The notes under the pieces: model-generated
The model's input: the letters and a program-made list of their open reading frames with translations, nothing else
Databases searched by the model: none
Told to the model about the DNA's origin: nothing
Part shown: one piece after another, positions 16,900-25,769 of the stretch
Position numbering within the stretch: position 1 is the first letter of the stretch
How the letters are laid out: the number at the start of each line of letters is the position of its first letter
Position numbers and translations under genes: made by a program
Source: Amycolatopsis sp. FDAARGOS 1241
GTDB lineage: Bacteria; Actinomycetota; Actinomycetes; Mycobacteriales; Pseudonocardiaceae
Direction: 5' to 3'
DNA length: 64,000 nt
Assembly (NCBI RefSeq): GCF_016889705.1
Contig: NZ_CP069526.1
Span: 3,534,001 to 3,598,000, forward strand

Positions 16900-17141
16900 A
16901 GGGAGATGGACTTCGCGGACGAGGACGTCGGGGTTCTCCGATGACGCGTCGTCCACAGCACGGCCCGGCGCACCGCAGCGACTCGGGTCCCCTCGATCGG
17001 GGCAGCGCGTGGACCCAGCTGTGGGTCAGGTCAGTCCGATCCGACGTCCGCAGCAGTGCCGAAGGTCCGCGCGCCGCTGCGGGGAAGATCGTCCGGGTGC
17101 CGCCGCCGGGTTCGTCGAGCAGCAGCCACGACTGCGGCTGA
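16900..17141. other. Non-coding or unrecognisable stretch (242 bp)
   Basis: Neither strand shows a frame with recognisable family residues. Given the decayed genes that follow, this is probably remnant DNA. No repeat or hairpin of note was seen. Confidence 0.45.
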
Positions 17142-17294
17142 GCCGAAGGCCCGGCCTACTTCAGCGGCACCACCTACCGCGGTGAGCGCTTGATGCGGAT
17201 CTCGGTCTCGGACTGGGCGACCGACGAGGAAGACGTCGACCGTGCGGTCGAGGCCCTGCTGCGCCAGGCCCGGCTCGCCGTGGCCGCGAGCTGA
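17142..17294 (+). pseudogene. C-terminal remnant of a PLP-dependent (group II) amino-acid decarboxylase
   Basis: A 50-residue frame between two stops reads AEGPAYFSGTTYRGERLMRI, then SVSDWATDEEDVDRAVEALL. The pattern FSGTTYRG...MRISVSDW.T.EEDVDR is the C-terminal end of pyridoxal-dependent decarboxylase family proteins. There is no start codon and no upstream domain, so this is a fragment. It ends at TGA 17292, about 75 bp before the HxlR gene on the other strand. Confidence 0.6.
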
Positions 17295-17367
17295 TCCGCA
17301 CCTCGTGGTCCTTCCACTTCGGACAGTGGCTCAGCCAAGACGACGGGATGCGTGCACCGCTTTGTGC

Positions 17368-17901
17368 TCAGCTGCGCGAAGGCGCTGTCGTGATCGGGTC
17401 GAGCAGGCGGCGTGGCGTGTTGATCACGGCGGAGACCGGATCGAGTTCCTTCCCGGTCGGCTCGTACCCCGGGCCGGGTTCCATGCGGATGTCCGGGACG
17501 GCGACGAGAGTGCCGCACTCGGTGCAGCGTCCGTCGGGGTCGAGCGGGGCACCGTCCGCGTCGTGGCGCATAGCCCGCCGGACACCTGCCGGTGAGTAGA
17601 ACTCGTCGCCCCAGGTGATGAGCGAGCGGACGATCGGCCAGAGCGCGACACCCTTGTCGGTGAGCACGTATTCGACGGTGCCCGCACTTTCGTCGCGGGT
17701 GAGGACGCCCTCGCGGACGAGGAGCTTCAGCCGGGCGGTCAGCACGGCGCGGGGGATCCCGAGCTGGGTGGCGAAGTCGCCGAAGCGGCGGACGCCGTAG
17801 AACGCGTCGCGCACGATCAGCAGCGTCCAGCGTTCGCCGACGACCTCCAGTGCTCGCGCCAGGGAGCAGTTGCTGTCCGCGTAGGTGCTGGGGAGAACCA
17901 T
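17368..17901 (-). CDS. HxlR family transcriptional regulator
   Basis: 177-aa winged-helix regulator started at ATG 17901 (MVLPSTYADSNCSLARAL). HxlR hallmarks: CSLARALEVVGERWTLLIVRDAFYG, RFGDFATQLGIPRAVLTARL and the wing EYVLTDKG. The C-terminal extension holds CTECG, a possible half metal site. It is divergent from a monooxygenase gene, and three copies of TGAACTG/CAGTTCA sit in the gap, so it probably controls that promoter and its own. Confidence 0.85.
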   Translation of the reverse strand: MVLPSTYADSNCSLARALEVVGERWTLLIVRDAFYGVRRFGDFATQLGIPRAVLTARLKLLVREGVLTRDESAGTVEYVLTDKGVALWPIVRSLITWGDEFYSPAGVRRAMRHDADGAPLDPDGRCTECGTLVAVPDIRMEPGPGYEPTGKELDPVSAVINTPRRLLDPITTAPSRS

Positions 17902-17929
17902 GGCCCCATCGTACCCGCATGGTTCGCTC

Positions 17930-17976
17930 ACTGAACTGGCTTGTGCTACCGTCGCTCCAGTTCAGTCAATGAACTG
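17930..17976. promoter_or_regulatory. Triple TGAACTG operator array for the HxlR regulator
   Basis: ACTGAACTGG (17930-17939) is inverted as CCAGTTCAGT (17957-17966), a perfect 10-bp repeat with a 17-bp gap. CAGTTCA (17958-17964) and TGAACTG (17970-17976) add a second tight palindrome with a 5-bp spacer. The shared middle site means three half-sites within 47 bp, between the divergent HxlR and monooxygenase genes. Confidence 0.65.
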
Positions 17977-18003
17977 CGAGTCACGACTTCGAGAGACCAA
18001 CCG

Positions 18004-18320
18004 ATGTACCAGTTCCTCGTTTCCTTCACCGTCCACCCGGAACACCGGGACGACTTCGTCCGCGTGGCTCGCAAGATCGCGCAGGACTCGCTGGCGAACG
18101 AGCCGGGCTCGCACCGGTTCGAGGTCATCGCGGACGGGGAGAACCCGGACGTCTTCTACCTCAACGAGGTCTACGCCGACGTCGACGCCTTCACCACGCA
18201 CGCACAGGGGAGGGGCCTTGCTTCGGCGCGTTCTTCGCCGAAGCCGGCGCCTACGCCGAGGGCCCGACCTGGCTGATGAAGGGGAACCTCGTCGAGGGCA
18301 AAGCCGCCGAAGGCGCAGCT
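18004..18320 (+). pseudogene. Antibiotic-biosynthesis-monooxygenase (ABM) domain protein, frameshifted
   Basis: The first part (MYQFLVSFTVHPEHRDDFV, then FEVIADGENPDVFYLNEVYAD) is a standard ABM/quinol monooxygenase barrel. The frame shifts near 18215, where AFTTHAQG becomes nonsense; the expected continuation FGAFFAEAGAYAEGPTW is in another frame. A complete protein would be about 105 aa. The gene is next to HxlR operators, as expected for an HxlR-controlled detoxification gene. Broken unless the shift is a sequencing error. Confidence 0.6.
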
Positions 18321-19282
<962 letters not shown>

Positions 19283-19283
19283 C

Positions 19284-20036
19284 CGCGGGCGCCCCGCTGT
19301 TCGTGCGCGGCGCCCGCGGTGTTTCGCCCACCCCAGGCGGTGCGGCCGTGGCCCGTCGCGCGGCGACCGTGCTGAGCGAGATCGACGCCGTGGACCGGGA
19401 CCTGGCCCAGCTTGCCGGCCGCCTCGCCGGGCGGGTCGGGGTCGGCGCGTTCCCGACCGCGATGTGGGTCCTCGTCCCGCGCGCCATCGCCGAGGTCGGC
19501 CGGCGCCACCCGGGCCTCGGCGTCGAGCCCCGGGAAGCGGCCACGCCGGTCCAGCTGCGCCAGCTCCGCGCCGGGCGGATCGACGTCGCCCGGACCTGCC
19601 GTCCTACGACCTCGACGGCCTGCGTCTGGTGCAGCTGCCCGGAACCGGCTTGCGCGTCGCGGTTTCCCGCGAGCACCGGCTGGCCGACCGCACGCGGATC
19701 TCGGTGGCCGAGCTGGCCGGCGAACCCTGGATCGCCGGCGCCGGCCTCAAGGGGGAACCGCAGTTCGGCGCGTGGCCGACGCTGGCCGGCCCGCACCTCG
19801 CGTACGCGATGCGCGACTGGCCCGCTCGCCTCGGCCTGGTCGCGGCGGGCCTCGGCATCACCGTGGTGCCGGCCCTGGCCGCGCCCGCCGTCCCGGCCGG
19901 CGTCGTCACCCTTCCCGTCGACGACCCGGCCTGGCTCGGCCGCACCACCGTCGCCGCCACGCGCGAAGACCACACCCCGAACGCCGACGCAGTGGTCACC
20001 GCGCTGCGGCAGGTGGCCGAACAGCTGGGGGAGTAG
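19284..20036 (+). pseudogene. LysR family regulator lacking its DNA-binding domain, frameshifted
   Basis: The frame begins with [19 protein letters not shown], the wing and linker end of a LysR HTH, so the N-terminal about 45 residues are gone. The effector domain follows ([20 protein letters not shown]) and changes frame near 19595, resuming at [20 protein letters not shown] and ending at TAG 20034-20036. Without the HTH it cannot act as a normal regulator. It is fused directly to the dehalogenase remnant. Confidence 0.65.
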
Positions 20037-20153
20037 CGGCCTACCCAGGTCGACGTACGCGGCGGCGAGTGAATGCGCAAGCCGGTGCGCGACTGACGGG
20101 TTTCGGCCTGGCTCCGCACCGGCCCGGGTGGACGGCCGGTGCTCGATTGCCCA

Positions 20154-20840
20154 TCAGCGAGCGGGATTCCTCCCGTGGACGAACCAGATCGCTTCCGCCG
20201 GCCCGTCACCCCGGTTGGTGAGGCGGTGGGGGGTCGTGGAGTCGAACGCGATGGAGTCGCCGGCGTGGAGGTGGTAGGTGTCGAAGGCGAGGGCGACTTC
20301 GAGGGTGCCGCTGATGATGTAGCCGTACTCGATGCCCGCGTGGCGGGTGAGCTTGTCGTCGGGGACCGAGCTGCCGTCGACTTCGTAGCGGACGTACAGG
20401 AAGTCCACGCTGCTGTCGTGGACTGACGAGAGCTGCTCCCAGGTGACGCCGGAGTCGAGGACGAGCTGGCGGCGCTCACCGGGCCGGAGCATGGGGCTTT
20501 CGTGGTCCTCAGGCTCCTCGTTGAGCTTCGCGAGGGCACCGTGGAAGCTGTGCTTCTCGATGCCGGCGGCCGGTGCGGGTGCGGCCGTTTCCGCCGCGTC
20601 CGCACCGGTGCCGGCGAACAGCTCGTCGATGGACACGTTCAGCGCACTGCACATCGCGTACAGCGTCGCGACCGACGGCTGGGACTTGCCGTTCTCGATC
20701 TGCGACACGAAGGCCGCCGAGAAGCCGAGGTCGCGTGCGAACTGGCGCAGCGACAGGCCCGCGTCCTGGCGGCGGGCCCGCAGCTTCGAGCCGAGGTGCG
20801 CGGCCTCGGGGTGCTCCGCCGGCTCGTGCTTGGCAACCAC
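20154..20840 (-). CDS. XRE-family regulator with C-terminal cupin domain (copy 1)
   Basis: 228-aa regulator, GTG start at 20840. Residues about 15-75 form the HTH (LGSKLRARRQDAGLSLRQFARDLGF..FVSQIENGKSQPSVATLYAM) and about 150-225 a small-molecule-binding cupin (RHAGIEYGYIISGTLEVAL, LHAGDSIAFDSTTPHRLTN). This SutR/PuuR-like layout is common in repressors of sugar, polyol and amine catabolism. A TGTTCACTGT site lies 31 bp upstream (20871-20880). It is 55 bp downstream of the EboE-like gene on the same strand and probably controls the neighbouring catabolic genes. Confidence 0.85.
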   Translation of the reverse strand: MVAKHEPAEHPEAAHLGSKLRARRQDAGLSLRQFARDLGFSAAFVSQIENGKSQPSVATLYAMCSALNVSIDELFAGTGADAAETAAPAPAAGIEKHSFHGALAKLNEEPEDHESPMLRPGERRQLVLDSGVTWEQLSSVHDSSVDFLYVRYEVDGSSVPDDKLTRHAGIEYGYIISGTLEVALAFDTYHLHAGDSIAFDSTTPHRLTNRGDGPAEAIWFVHGRNPAR

Positions 20841-20860
20841 GTCTCGCTCCTCGTCCCGTC

Positions 20861-20880
20861 GTTCAATAGGTGTTCACTGT
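20861..20880. promoter_or_regulatory. GTTCA direct repeat / TGTTCACT site upstream of XRE-cupin 1
   Basis: GTTCA occurs at 20861-20865 and 20872-20876, exactly 11 bp (one helical turn) apart; the second is within TGTTCACTGT. It lies in the leader of the XRE-cupin gene. Identical TGTTCACT words occur at 22274-22281 and 30114-30121, and inverted at 22175-22182. Probable operator of one of the XRE-cupin proteins. Confidence 0.55.
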
Positions 20881-20895
20881 AGCTTGACGCGTGGG

Positions 20896-22098
20896 TCAAG
20901 CGGTGAGCCGGTCGCGCACGAATTCCAGTTCGCGCACGACGTAGTCGGTGATGTCGCCGGTCTTGAGGTGCTCGGGCAGCACGTCCCACGTGTATGTCTC
21001 GATCTCCAGGTGGGCAGACTGCGGCTGTGCGCGGTGGCGGTCCAGCGCCTGCTCGAGCGCGAACCGCGTGGTGCGGAACGGGCCCAGGTCGTCGAGGAAG
21101 ACGGGCACGTGGAAGTGCGTGCGCCACTCGCGCGTGCCACCGGGTTCCCGGCGCCAGGCGGCGATCGCGTCGGAGAGTTTCAGGTGCCGGGTGACACTGC
21201 CGTCGCGCAGTTCCGACGTCTGGCTCAGGTAGATGGTGCGAGTGAACCGTTCCAGTTCGCGCACGACCTCGTGGGTCACCTCCGGCACCCACAGCGCGGC
21301 GGCCTGCTGCAGCTTGAAGATCGGCACACCGGCGTCCGCGAGCAAGTCCAGTGATGCCGGGATGTCGTCGAACTCCACCGCCTGGTGGCCGATGTCGAAC
21401 ACAATCCCCACGTGCCTGCGCAGGGCCCCGAACGCTTCCGCGAGCGGGAGATCCGCGAGACCGGACAGCGCCTGGGCGGCCGCGCGGGAGTACAGCCGCG
21501 TGGTGAAGTAGCGGACCGTTTCCTCGATGGTTTCCAGGTAGCAGAACGGTTCCGGCTCGATCGCGAGCTTCACGCGCCGGCCGGTCCGCCGCTCGAGTCC
21601 GACGAGGTGCGCCACGACCCGCAGGACGTTGCGGGTGAACAGCTCCACGTACGCTTCGCTGGTGACCTTGGGCCGGTACGCCAGCGGGACCGTCTGGATC
21701 GTCGGCTCGACGCCGTCGGCCGCGATGTCGGCGAGCACGTCGGCCACGCGCACCGTGTAGGCGACGCGCTCCTCGGTGCTCCAGTCCGGTTCGTACACGT
21801 TCTCCATCACCGAGCGGCCCTTGAACGGCCCGTGCGGGAACGCGTTGACGGTGTAGACGTAGAGATCGTTCTCCGCCAAGTACTTCTTCAGCCGCTCGCG
21901 CTCGGGCCCGTCGTCCGCGAGCCGGCCGGCGGACGCGCCCGAAAGCCGCAGCGACACCCCGAACGGCGCGCCGGGGGACACCCGGCGTTTCACTTCGGGG
22001 ACGTACGTCTCGAGGCTGGTGTTCATCTCGTCCCAGGTGTCACCGGGGTGGACGAGGGTCGAGTAGGACAGGTGGCCCAGACGCGTGCCGAGGTCCAT
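20896..22098 (-). CDS. EboE-like xylose-isomerase-type TIM-barrel protein
   Basis: 400-aa soluble protein. The N-terminal GTRLGHLSYSTLVHPGDTW, then FGVSLRLSGASA, VYTVNAFPHGPFKG, VYEPDWSTEERV and TIQTVPLAYRPK follow the pattern of EboE-type proteins, the AP-endonuclease-2 TIM-barrel member of the eboABCDEF cluster; LAIEPEPFCYLET and FDIGHQAVEF are barrel strands that usually carry metal ligands (Glu, Asp, His). No other ebo gene is in the window. It is divergent from a zinc dehydrogenase, with a consensus TTGACA promoter and an operator word over its -10. Likely an isomerase/epimerase on a sugar-like metabolite; reaction unknown. Confidence 0.7.
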   Translation of the reverse strand: MDLGTRLGHLSYSTLVHPGDTWDEMNTSLETYVPEVKRRVSPGAPFGVSLRLSGASAGRLADDGPERERLKKYLAENDLYVYTVNAFPHGPFKGRSVMENVYEPDWSTEERVAYTVRVADVLADIAADGVEPTIQTVPLAYRPKVTSEAYVELFTRNVLRVVAHLVGLERRTGRRVKLAIEPEPFCYLETIEETVRYFTTRLYSRAAAQALSGLADLPLAEAFGALRRHVGIVFDIGHQAVEFDDIPASLDLLADAGVPIFKLQQAAALWVPEVTHEVVRELERFTRTIYLSQTSELRDGSVTRHLKLSDAIAAWRREPGGTREWRTHFHVPVFLDDLGPFRTTRFALEQALDRHRAQPQSAHLEIETYTWDVLPEHLKTGDITDYVVRELEFVRDRLTA

Positions 22099-22174
22099 GA
22101 AGTTCCTCCGGAGAAGGCGGCAGAGAAGGTGCCGGAAGCGCTGCGGTGACGCGTCGCAGCAGACGTTTGCTCGA

Positions 22175-22204
22175 AGTGAACAGTCTGGATCCCAGTCCTG
22201 TCAA
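22175..22204 (-). promoter_or_regulatory. Promoter of the EboE-like gene with operator over -10
   Basis: On the minus strand TTGACA (22204-22199) is followed after 17 bp by GTTCAC at the -10 position, which lies within TGTTCACT (22182-22175). The perfect -35 and overlap of the repeated TGTTCACT word with the -10 suggest repression by steric block. Start codon is about 75 bp further on. Confidence 0.5.
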
Positions 22205-22252
22205 GGACAAGCGCGGATGACCTGCGGATCTGGCAAAGTTGTTCGCTAGCCC

Positions 22253-22283
22253 TTGACTCACCGTTCGGTTCATTGTTCACTAT
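22253..22283 (+). promoter_or_regulatory. Promoter of the zinc dehydrogenase/ABC operon with operator over -10
   Basis: TTGACT (22253-22258) is followed after 17 bp by TTCACT (22276-22281), again inside a TGTTCACT word (22274-22281) and with an extra GTTCA at 22268. The arrangement mirrors the divergent EboE promoter 50 bp away. Together they suggest one regulator acts on both directions. Confidence 0.5.
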
Positions 22284-22397
22284 CGCTGTACAGCGTCGTC
22301 GAACGGGAAAGCACCCGGCGATCACCGACGCCGCGTCCGCGCCCGGATCCCGGCTGCGCGGGCTCTCGGAGACAACGAAGACTACGAGGAGTAGAGC

Positions 22398-23459
22398 ATG
22401 CGCGCCGCAGTCTTCCACGGCAAGCACGACATCCGGGTCGAGAACGTACCCGAGCCGGCTGCGGTCGGCGCGAAGGAGGTGCGCGTCCGGCCTTCCCTGT
22501 GCGGGATCTGTGGCACCGACCTGCACGAGTACGCGTCCGGGCCGATCGTCATCCCCACCAGCCCGCATCCGCTGTCGCACGCCGCGGCCCCGCAGGTGCT
22601 CGGCCACGAGTTCTCCGGTCAGGTGCTCGAGATCGGTGCCGAGGTCACGGGAATCCGCGTCGGCGACCGGGTCTCGGTGATGCCCTTGATCTACTGTGGA
22701 CACTGCTACTACTGCCGCCGCGGGCTCAACCACCTGTGCCCGCGGATGGCCTGCACCGGGCTCAGCTGGCACGGCGGCGGGATCAGCGAGCAGGTGGTGG
22801 TGCCCGACTACCAGATCGCCGCGCTGCCGGGATCGGTTTCCGACGTCCAGGGTGCCCTGGTCGAGCCGGCGGCGGTAGCCGCCTACGGGGTCGACCGCAC
22901 CGGGTTCGGGGCCGGCGACACGCTCTTCATCACCGGCGCCGGTCCGATCGGCGCGCTCGCCGCGCTGTACGCCCACGCTTCCGGTGCGGCGCAGGTAATC
23001 GTGAGCGAACCCAACGCGCGGCGCCGGGACCTGCTCGATGCGCTCGGTGTCGCGACCGTGCTCGATCCGCTGACCGAGGACGTGCCGGAGGCGGTCCGTG
23101 CGCTCACCGGCGGGGTCGGCGCCGACGTCGCCGCCGAATGCTCCGGATCCGAGGCCGGCCTGGCCACGGCGCTCGGCAGCCTGCGCTCCCACGGCACCGC
23201 GACGCAGGTGGGCCTGCACGTCCGCCCCGCGACGATCGACCCGATGGCCCTGTCGCAGCGGGATCTGAGCCTGGTCGGCACGTGGTGCTACCCGGTGTTC
23301 GACTTCCCGCGCATCATCGCGCTCGTCGCGACCGGACTGTTCCCGGTGGAGCGGGTGCTCACCGAGGTGATCGCGGTCGACGACGTCGTCGCCGGCGGGT
23401 TCGACCGGCTGCTCGACCCCGAAGGCGACGCGCAGAAGCTGCTCGTCAAGGTCGGCTGA
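22398..23459 (+). CDS. Zinc-dependent alcohol dehydrogenase, 2,3-butanediol dehydrogenase-like
   Basis: 353-aa medium-chain dehydrogenase. Catalytic zinc ligands in CGICGTDLHEY and GHEFSGQ, structural zinc cysteines in CGHCYYCRRGLNHLC, NAD-binding Rossmann loop GAGPIGALAALYA near residue 175. The family oxidises secondary alcohols or polyols (butanediol, sorbitol, threonine). It is the first gene of the sugar ABC transporter transcript and divergent from the EboE-like gene, so it likely oxidises the imported polyol or sugar or a derivative. Confidence 0.88.
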   Translation: MRAAVFHGKHDIRVENVPEPAAVGAKEVRVRPSLCGICGTDLHEYASGPIVIPTSPHPLSHAAAPQVLGHEFSGQVLEIGAEVTGIRVGDRVSVMPLIYCGHCYYCRRGLNHLCPRMACTGLSWHGGGISEQVVVPDYQIAALPGSVSDVQGALVEPAAVAAYGVDRTGFGAGDTLFITGAGPIGALAALYAHASGAAQVIVSEPNARRRDLLDALGVATVLDPLTEDVPEAVRALTGGVGADVAAECSGSEAGLATALGSLRSHGTATQVGLHVRPATIDPMALSQRDLSLVGTWCYPVFDFPRIIALVATGLFPVERVLTEVIAVDDVVAGGFDRLLDPEGDAQKLLVKVG

Positions 23460-23480
23460 CCCCGGAACACACCCCATCCC

Positions 23481-23511
23481 GAAGTCCACATGACCTTTGT
23501 GGACGGACTTC
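23481..23511 (+). promoter_or_regulatory. Overlapping alternative hairpins before the ABC permease gene
   Basis: GTCCACA (23484-23490) pairs with TGTGGAC (23498-23504), loop 7 nt. GAAGTCC (23481-23487) pairs equally well with GGACTTC (23505-23511). The two stems share GTCC and exclude each other. Located in the 98-bp gap between dehydrogenase and permease; could be a processing site or an attenuator-like element. Confidence 0.4.
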
Positions 23512-23557
23512 GTCCTGCCCTGCGAACCGGTGCGCGCAGCACCCGAGGAGCGATCCG

Positions 23558-24640
23558 ATGAGCGACACGACAAGGGGCTCGGTGGCCGTCACCCGGTCGG
23601 CCCCGGCGCCCGCCCCGGCTCCGGGGACCGGCCATCCACCGCGGCCGAGCTTGTGGCGGCGGACGACGGCGCAGCACGCCTCCCGCGGCCTGGTCACGAT
23701 CCTCGTCGCGACCGTCCTGCTGTTCCTCGTCAGCCTGCTGCTGCAGCCCGAGAGCCTGGGCCGCAGCTCGCTGCAGGGGATGCTGCCCTTCGCCGCAGTG
23801 CTGGCCGTGGTCGCGCTCGGGCAGACGCTGGTCGTCCAGCAGGCCGGGATCGACCTTTCGGTGCCCGGCACCGTGTCCCTCAGCGTGATCATCGTGACCC
23901 ACTATCCCGGCGGCGACAACGGAAAGCTCCTCCCCGCGGTGCTGCTGGCCTACGTCGCCGCACTGGCGGCGGGCCTGCTCAACGGCCTCGTGGTCAGCCG
24001 GCTGGGAATGTCGGCGATCGTCACGTCCCTCGGCACCAACGCGCTGCTCTACGCGGTGGTGCTCGGGGTTTCGGGTGGCTCGCCGGTGACGACCACGGCC
24101 GCGCTGCACTCGATCGCCACCGGCCGCTTCCTCGGCCTGCCCTACGCGGTTTTCATCGCCGTGGTCCTCGTCGCGGTGACAGGCTTCGCGATGAAGCGCA
24201 CCGTGCCGGGCCGGCGGTTCGAGGCCGTGGGCGACAACCCGGAGGCGGCCGGGCTCGCGGGCCTGCGCGTGCGGCGCCACCAGCTGGCCGCGTACGTCTG
24301 GGCTTCACTGCTCTACGGCACCGCCGGCATCCTCCTGGCCGGCATCGTCACCACGCCGGGTGCGTTCCAGGGCGACACGCTGCTGCTGCCCTCGGTCGCG
24401 GCCGTCGTGCTGGGCGGCACGTCGCTGCTCGGCGGCAAGGGCAGCCCCGTCGCCAGTGCCATCGCCGCCCTGTTTCTGTCCCAGCTCGACCAGTTCGTGC
24501 TGACGCTCGGTGTCAGCGCGGCGACCGACAACATCGTCCAGGCCCTCGCGCTCGCCGCGGGTGTCGCCGTCTACACCGTGAACTGGGCCGCCGTGCGCGG
24601 CTGGTTCCGCCGTGTCCCCACTTCCCGGACCCAGCAGTAG
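23558..24640 (+). CDS. Sugar ABC transporter permease (RbsC type)
   Basis: 360-aa permease. ATG 23558 (MSDTTRGSVAV) follows GAGGAG; the longer upstream frame is a shadow of the dehydrogenase. After a 45-residue cytoplasmic leader rich in Ala/Pro there are about eight to ten membrane helices. Family loops: GIDLSVPGTVSLSV near residue 105 and VLGGTSLLGGKGSPVAS near residue 285. It partners with the second, ATPase-fused permease encoded downstream and the binding protein between them. Confidence 0.87.
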   Translation: MSDTTRGSVAVTRSAPAPAPAPGTGHPPRPSLWRRTTAQHASRGLVTILVATVLLFLVSLLLQPESLGRSSLQGMLPFAAVLAVVALGQTLVVQQAGIDLSVPGTVSLSVIIVTHYPGGDNGKLLPAVLLAYVAALAAGLLNGLVVSRLGMSAIVTSLGTNALLYAVVLGVSGGSPVTTTAALHSIATGRFLGLPYAVFIAVVLVAVTGFAMKRTVPGRRFEAVGDNPEAAGLAGLRVRRHQLAAYVWASLLYGTAGILLAGIVTTPGAFQGDTLLLPSVAAVVLGGTSLLGGKGSPVASAIAALFLSQLDQFVLTLGVSAATDNIVQALALAAGVAVYTVNWAAVRGWFRRVPTSRTQQ

Positions 24641-24652
24641 GAAGGGTTTCCC

Positions 24653-25759
24653 ATGTCTTCCCGTCACCTCCGCCGGTCGGCGCTCGCCGGCCTCGCTTCC
24701 CTCGCCCTGGTGACCACTGCGTGCACAGTGGACGACGGCGCTTCGACCAGCGCCCAGGGCAAGCCCGCCAACGCGAACGTGCCGGCCTGGTGCGGTTCGA
24801 AGCAGATCTCCCTCGGCCTGGCCGACGGCTTCGGCGACAACAACTGGCGCAAGGTCACCACGGCCGAAGCCAAGGCCGAGGTCGCGAAGTGCCCGAGCGT
24901 CACGTCGTTCACCTACACCGACGGGCAGGGCAACACGCAGAAGGCCATTTCGGACATCCAGGGTCTCGTCGCCAAGGGCACGCAGGCCATCGTGGTGTTC
25001 CCCGACGCCGGCCAAGCGGTGCTGCCCGCGCTTCGCAGCGCGTTCAAGGCGGGTGTGGTCACCGTGCCGTACCGCGTCAGCCCGGGCGGAACCCCCGGCC
25101 AGGACTACGACGCGTTCGTGAGCACCGACTTCGAGCAGGCCGGCGTGCTGTGGGGCCAGTGGCTCGTGAAGGCGCTGAACGGCAAGGGCAAGGTGCTCAA
25201 CCTCGGCGGCCCGCCCGCGAACTCGCAGAGCCTCGACGAGTACAAGGGCATGCAGAGCGTGCTCAAGGACCACCCGGGGATCCAGTTCGTCGGCACCACG
25301 CCGTACGAGGTGACCAACTGGGACGCCGCGCAGACCCAGCGCGTGATCACCGCGGCGCTGGCGAAGAACCCGGAGATCGACGCGATCACCACCGATTTCG
25401 GGGCTGCGCTGGCCAGTTCGTTCTCCGCGTTCACCTCGGCGGGGCGCAAGATCCCGGCGATCGCGACCGAGGACGCCAACCAGCTCGCCTGCAACTGGCA
25501 GCAGCAGAAGGACGCCGGCAGCGCTTTCCCGCTGTTCACCGTCTCGTCGCAGAACGCGATGTCGCGCCTGGCGATCGACGTCGCGGTGGCGAAGGCGACC
25601 GGTGGCGTGGTGCCGAAGGACCAGGTGTACCCGCAGACCGCGTTCGAGGACTCGATCTCGGGCCGGCCGCACCCCGTCACGTGCGACAAGGAGCTGCCGA
25701 GCGATGCGTTCGTGTCCAGCTCGCTGTCCAAAGCGGACCAGATCGCGGCGCTGAAGTAG
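24653..25759 (+). CDS. Sugar ABC transporter substrate-binding lipoprotein
   Basis: 368-aa secreted lipoprotein: MSSRHLRRSAL, hydrophobic core, lipobox VTTAC with Cys24. Mature part has the type-1 periplasmic binding fold: ISLGLADGFGDNNWRKVT, SDIQGLVAKGTQAIVVFPDA, LNLGGPPANSQS. It is only distantly like RhaS, so the sugar differs. Located 12 bp after the permease and 10 bp before the fused ATPase-permease gene. Confidence 0.87.
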   Translation: MSSRHLRRSALAGLASLALVTTACTVDDGASTSAQGKPANANVPAWCGSKQISLGLADGFGDNNWRKVTTAEAKAEVAKCPSVTSFTYTDGQGNTQKAISDIQGLVAKGTQAIVVFPDAGQAVLPALRSAFKAGVVTVPYRVSPGGTPGQDYDAFVSTDFEQAGVLWGQWLVKALNGKGKVLNLGGPPANSQSLDEYKGMQSVLKDHPGIQFVGTTPYEVTNWDAAQTQRVITAALAKNPEIDAITTDFGAALASSFSAFTSAGRKIPAIATEDANQLACNWQQQKDAGSAFPLFTVSSQNAMSRLAIDVAVAKATGGVVPKDQVYPQTAFEDSISGRPHPVTCDKELPSDAFVSSSLSKADQIAALK

Positions 25760-25769
25760 GAGGCGGACG

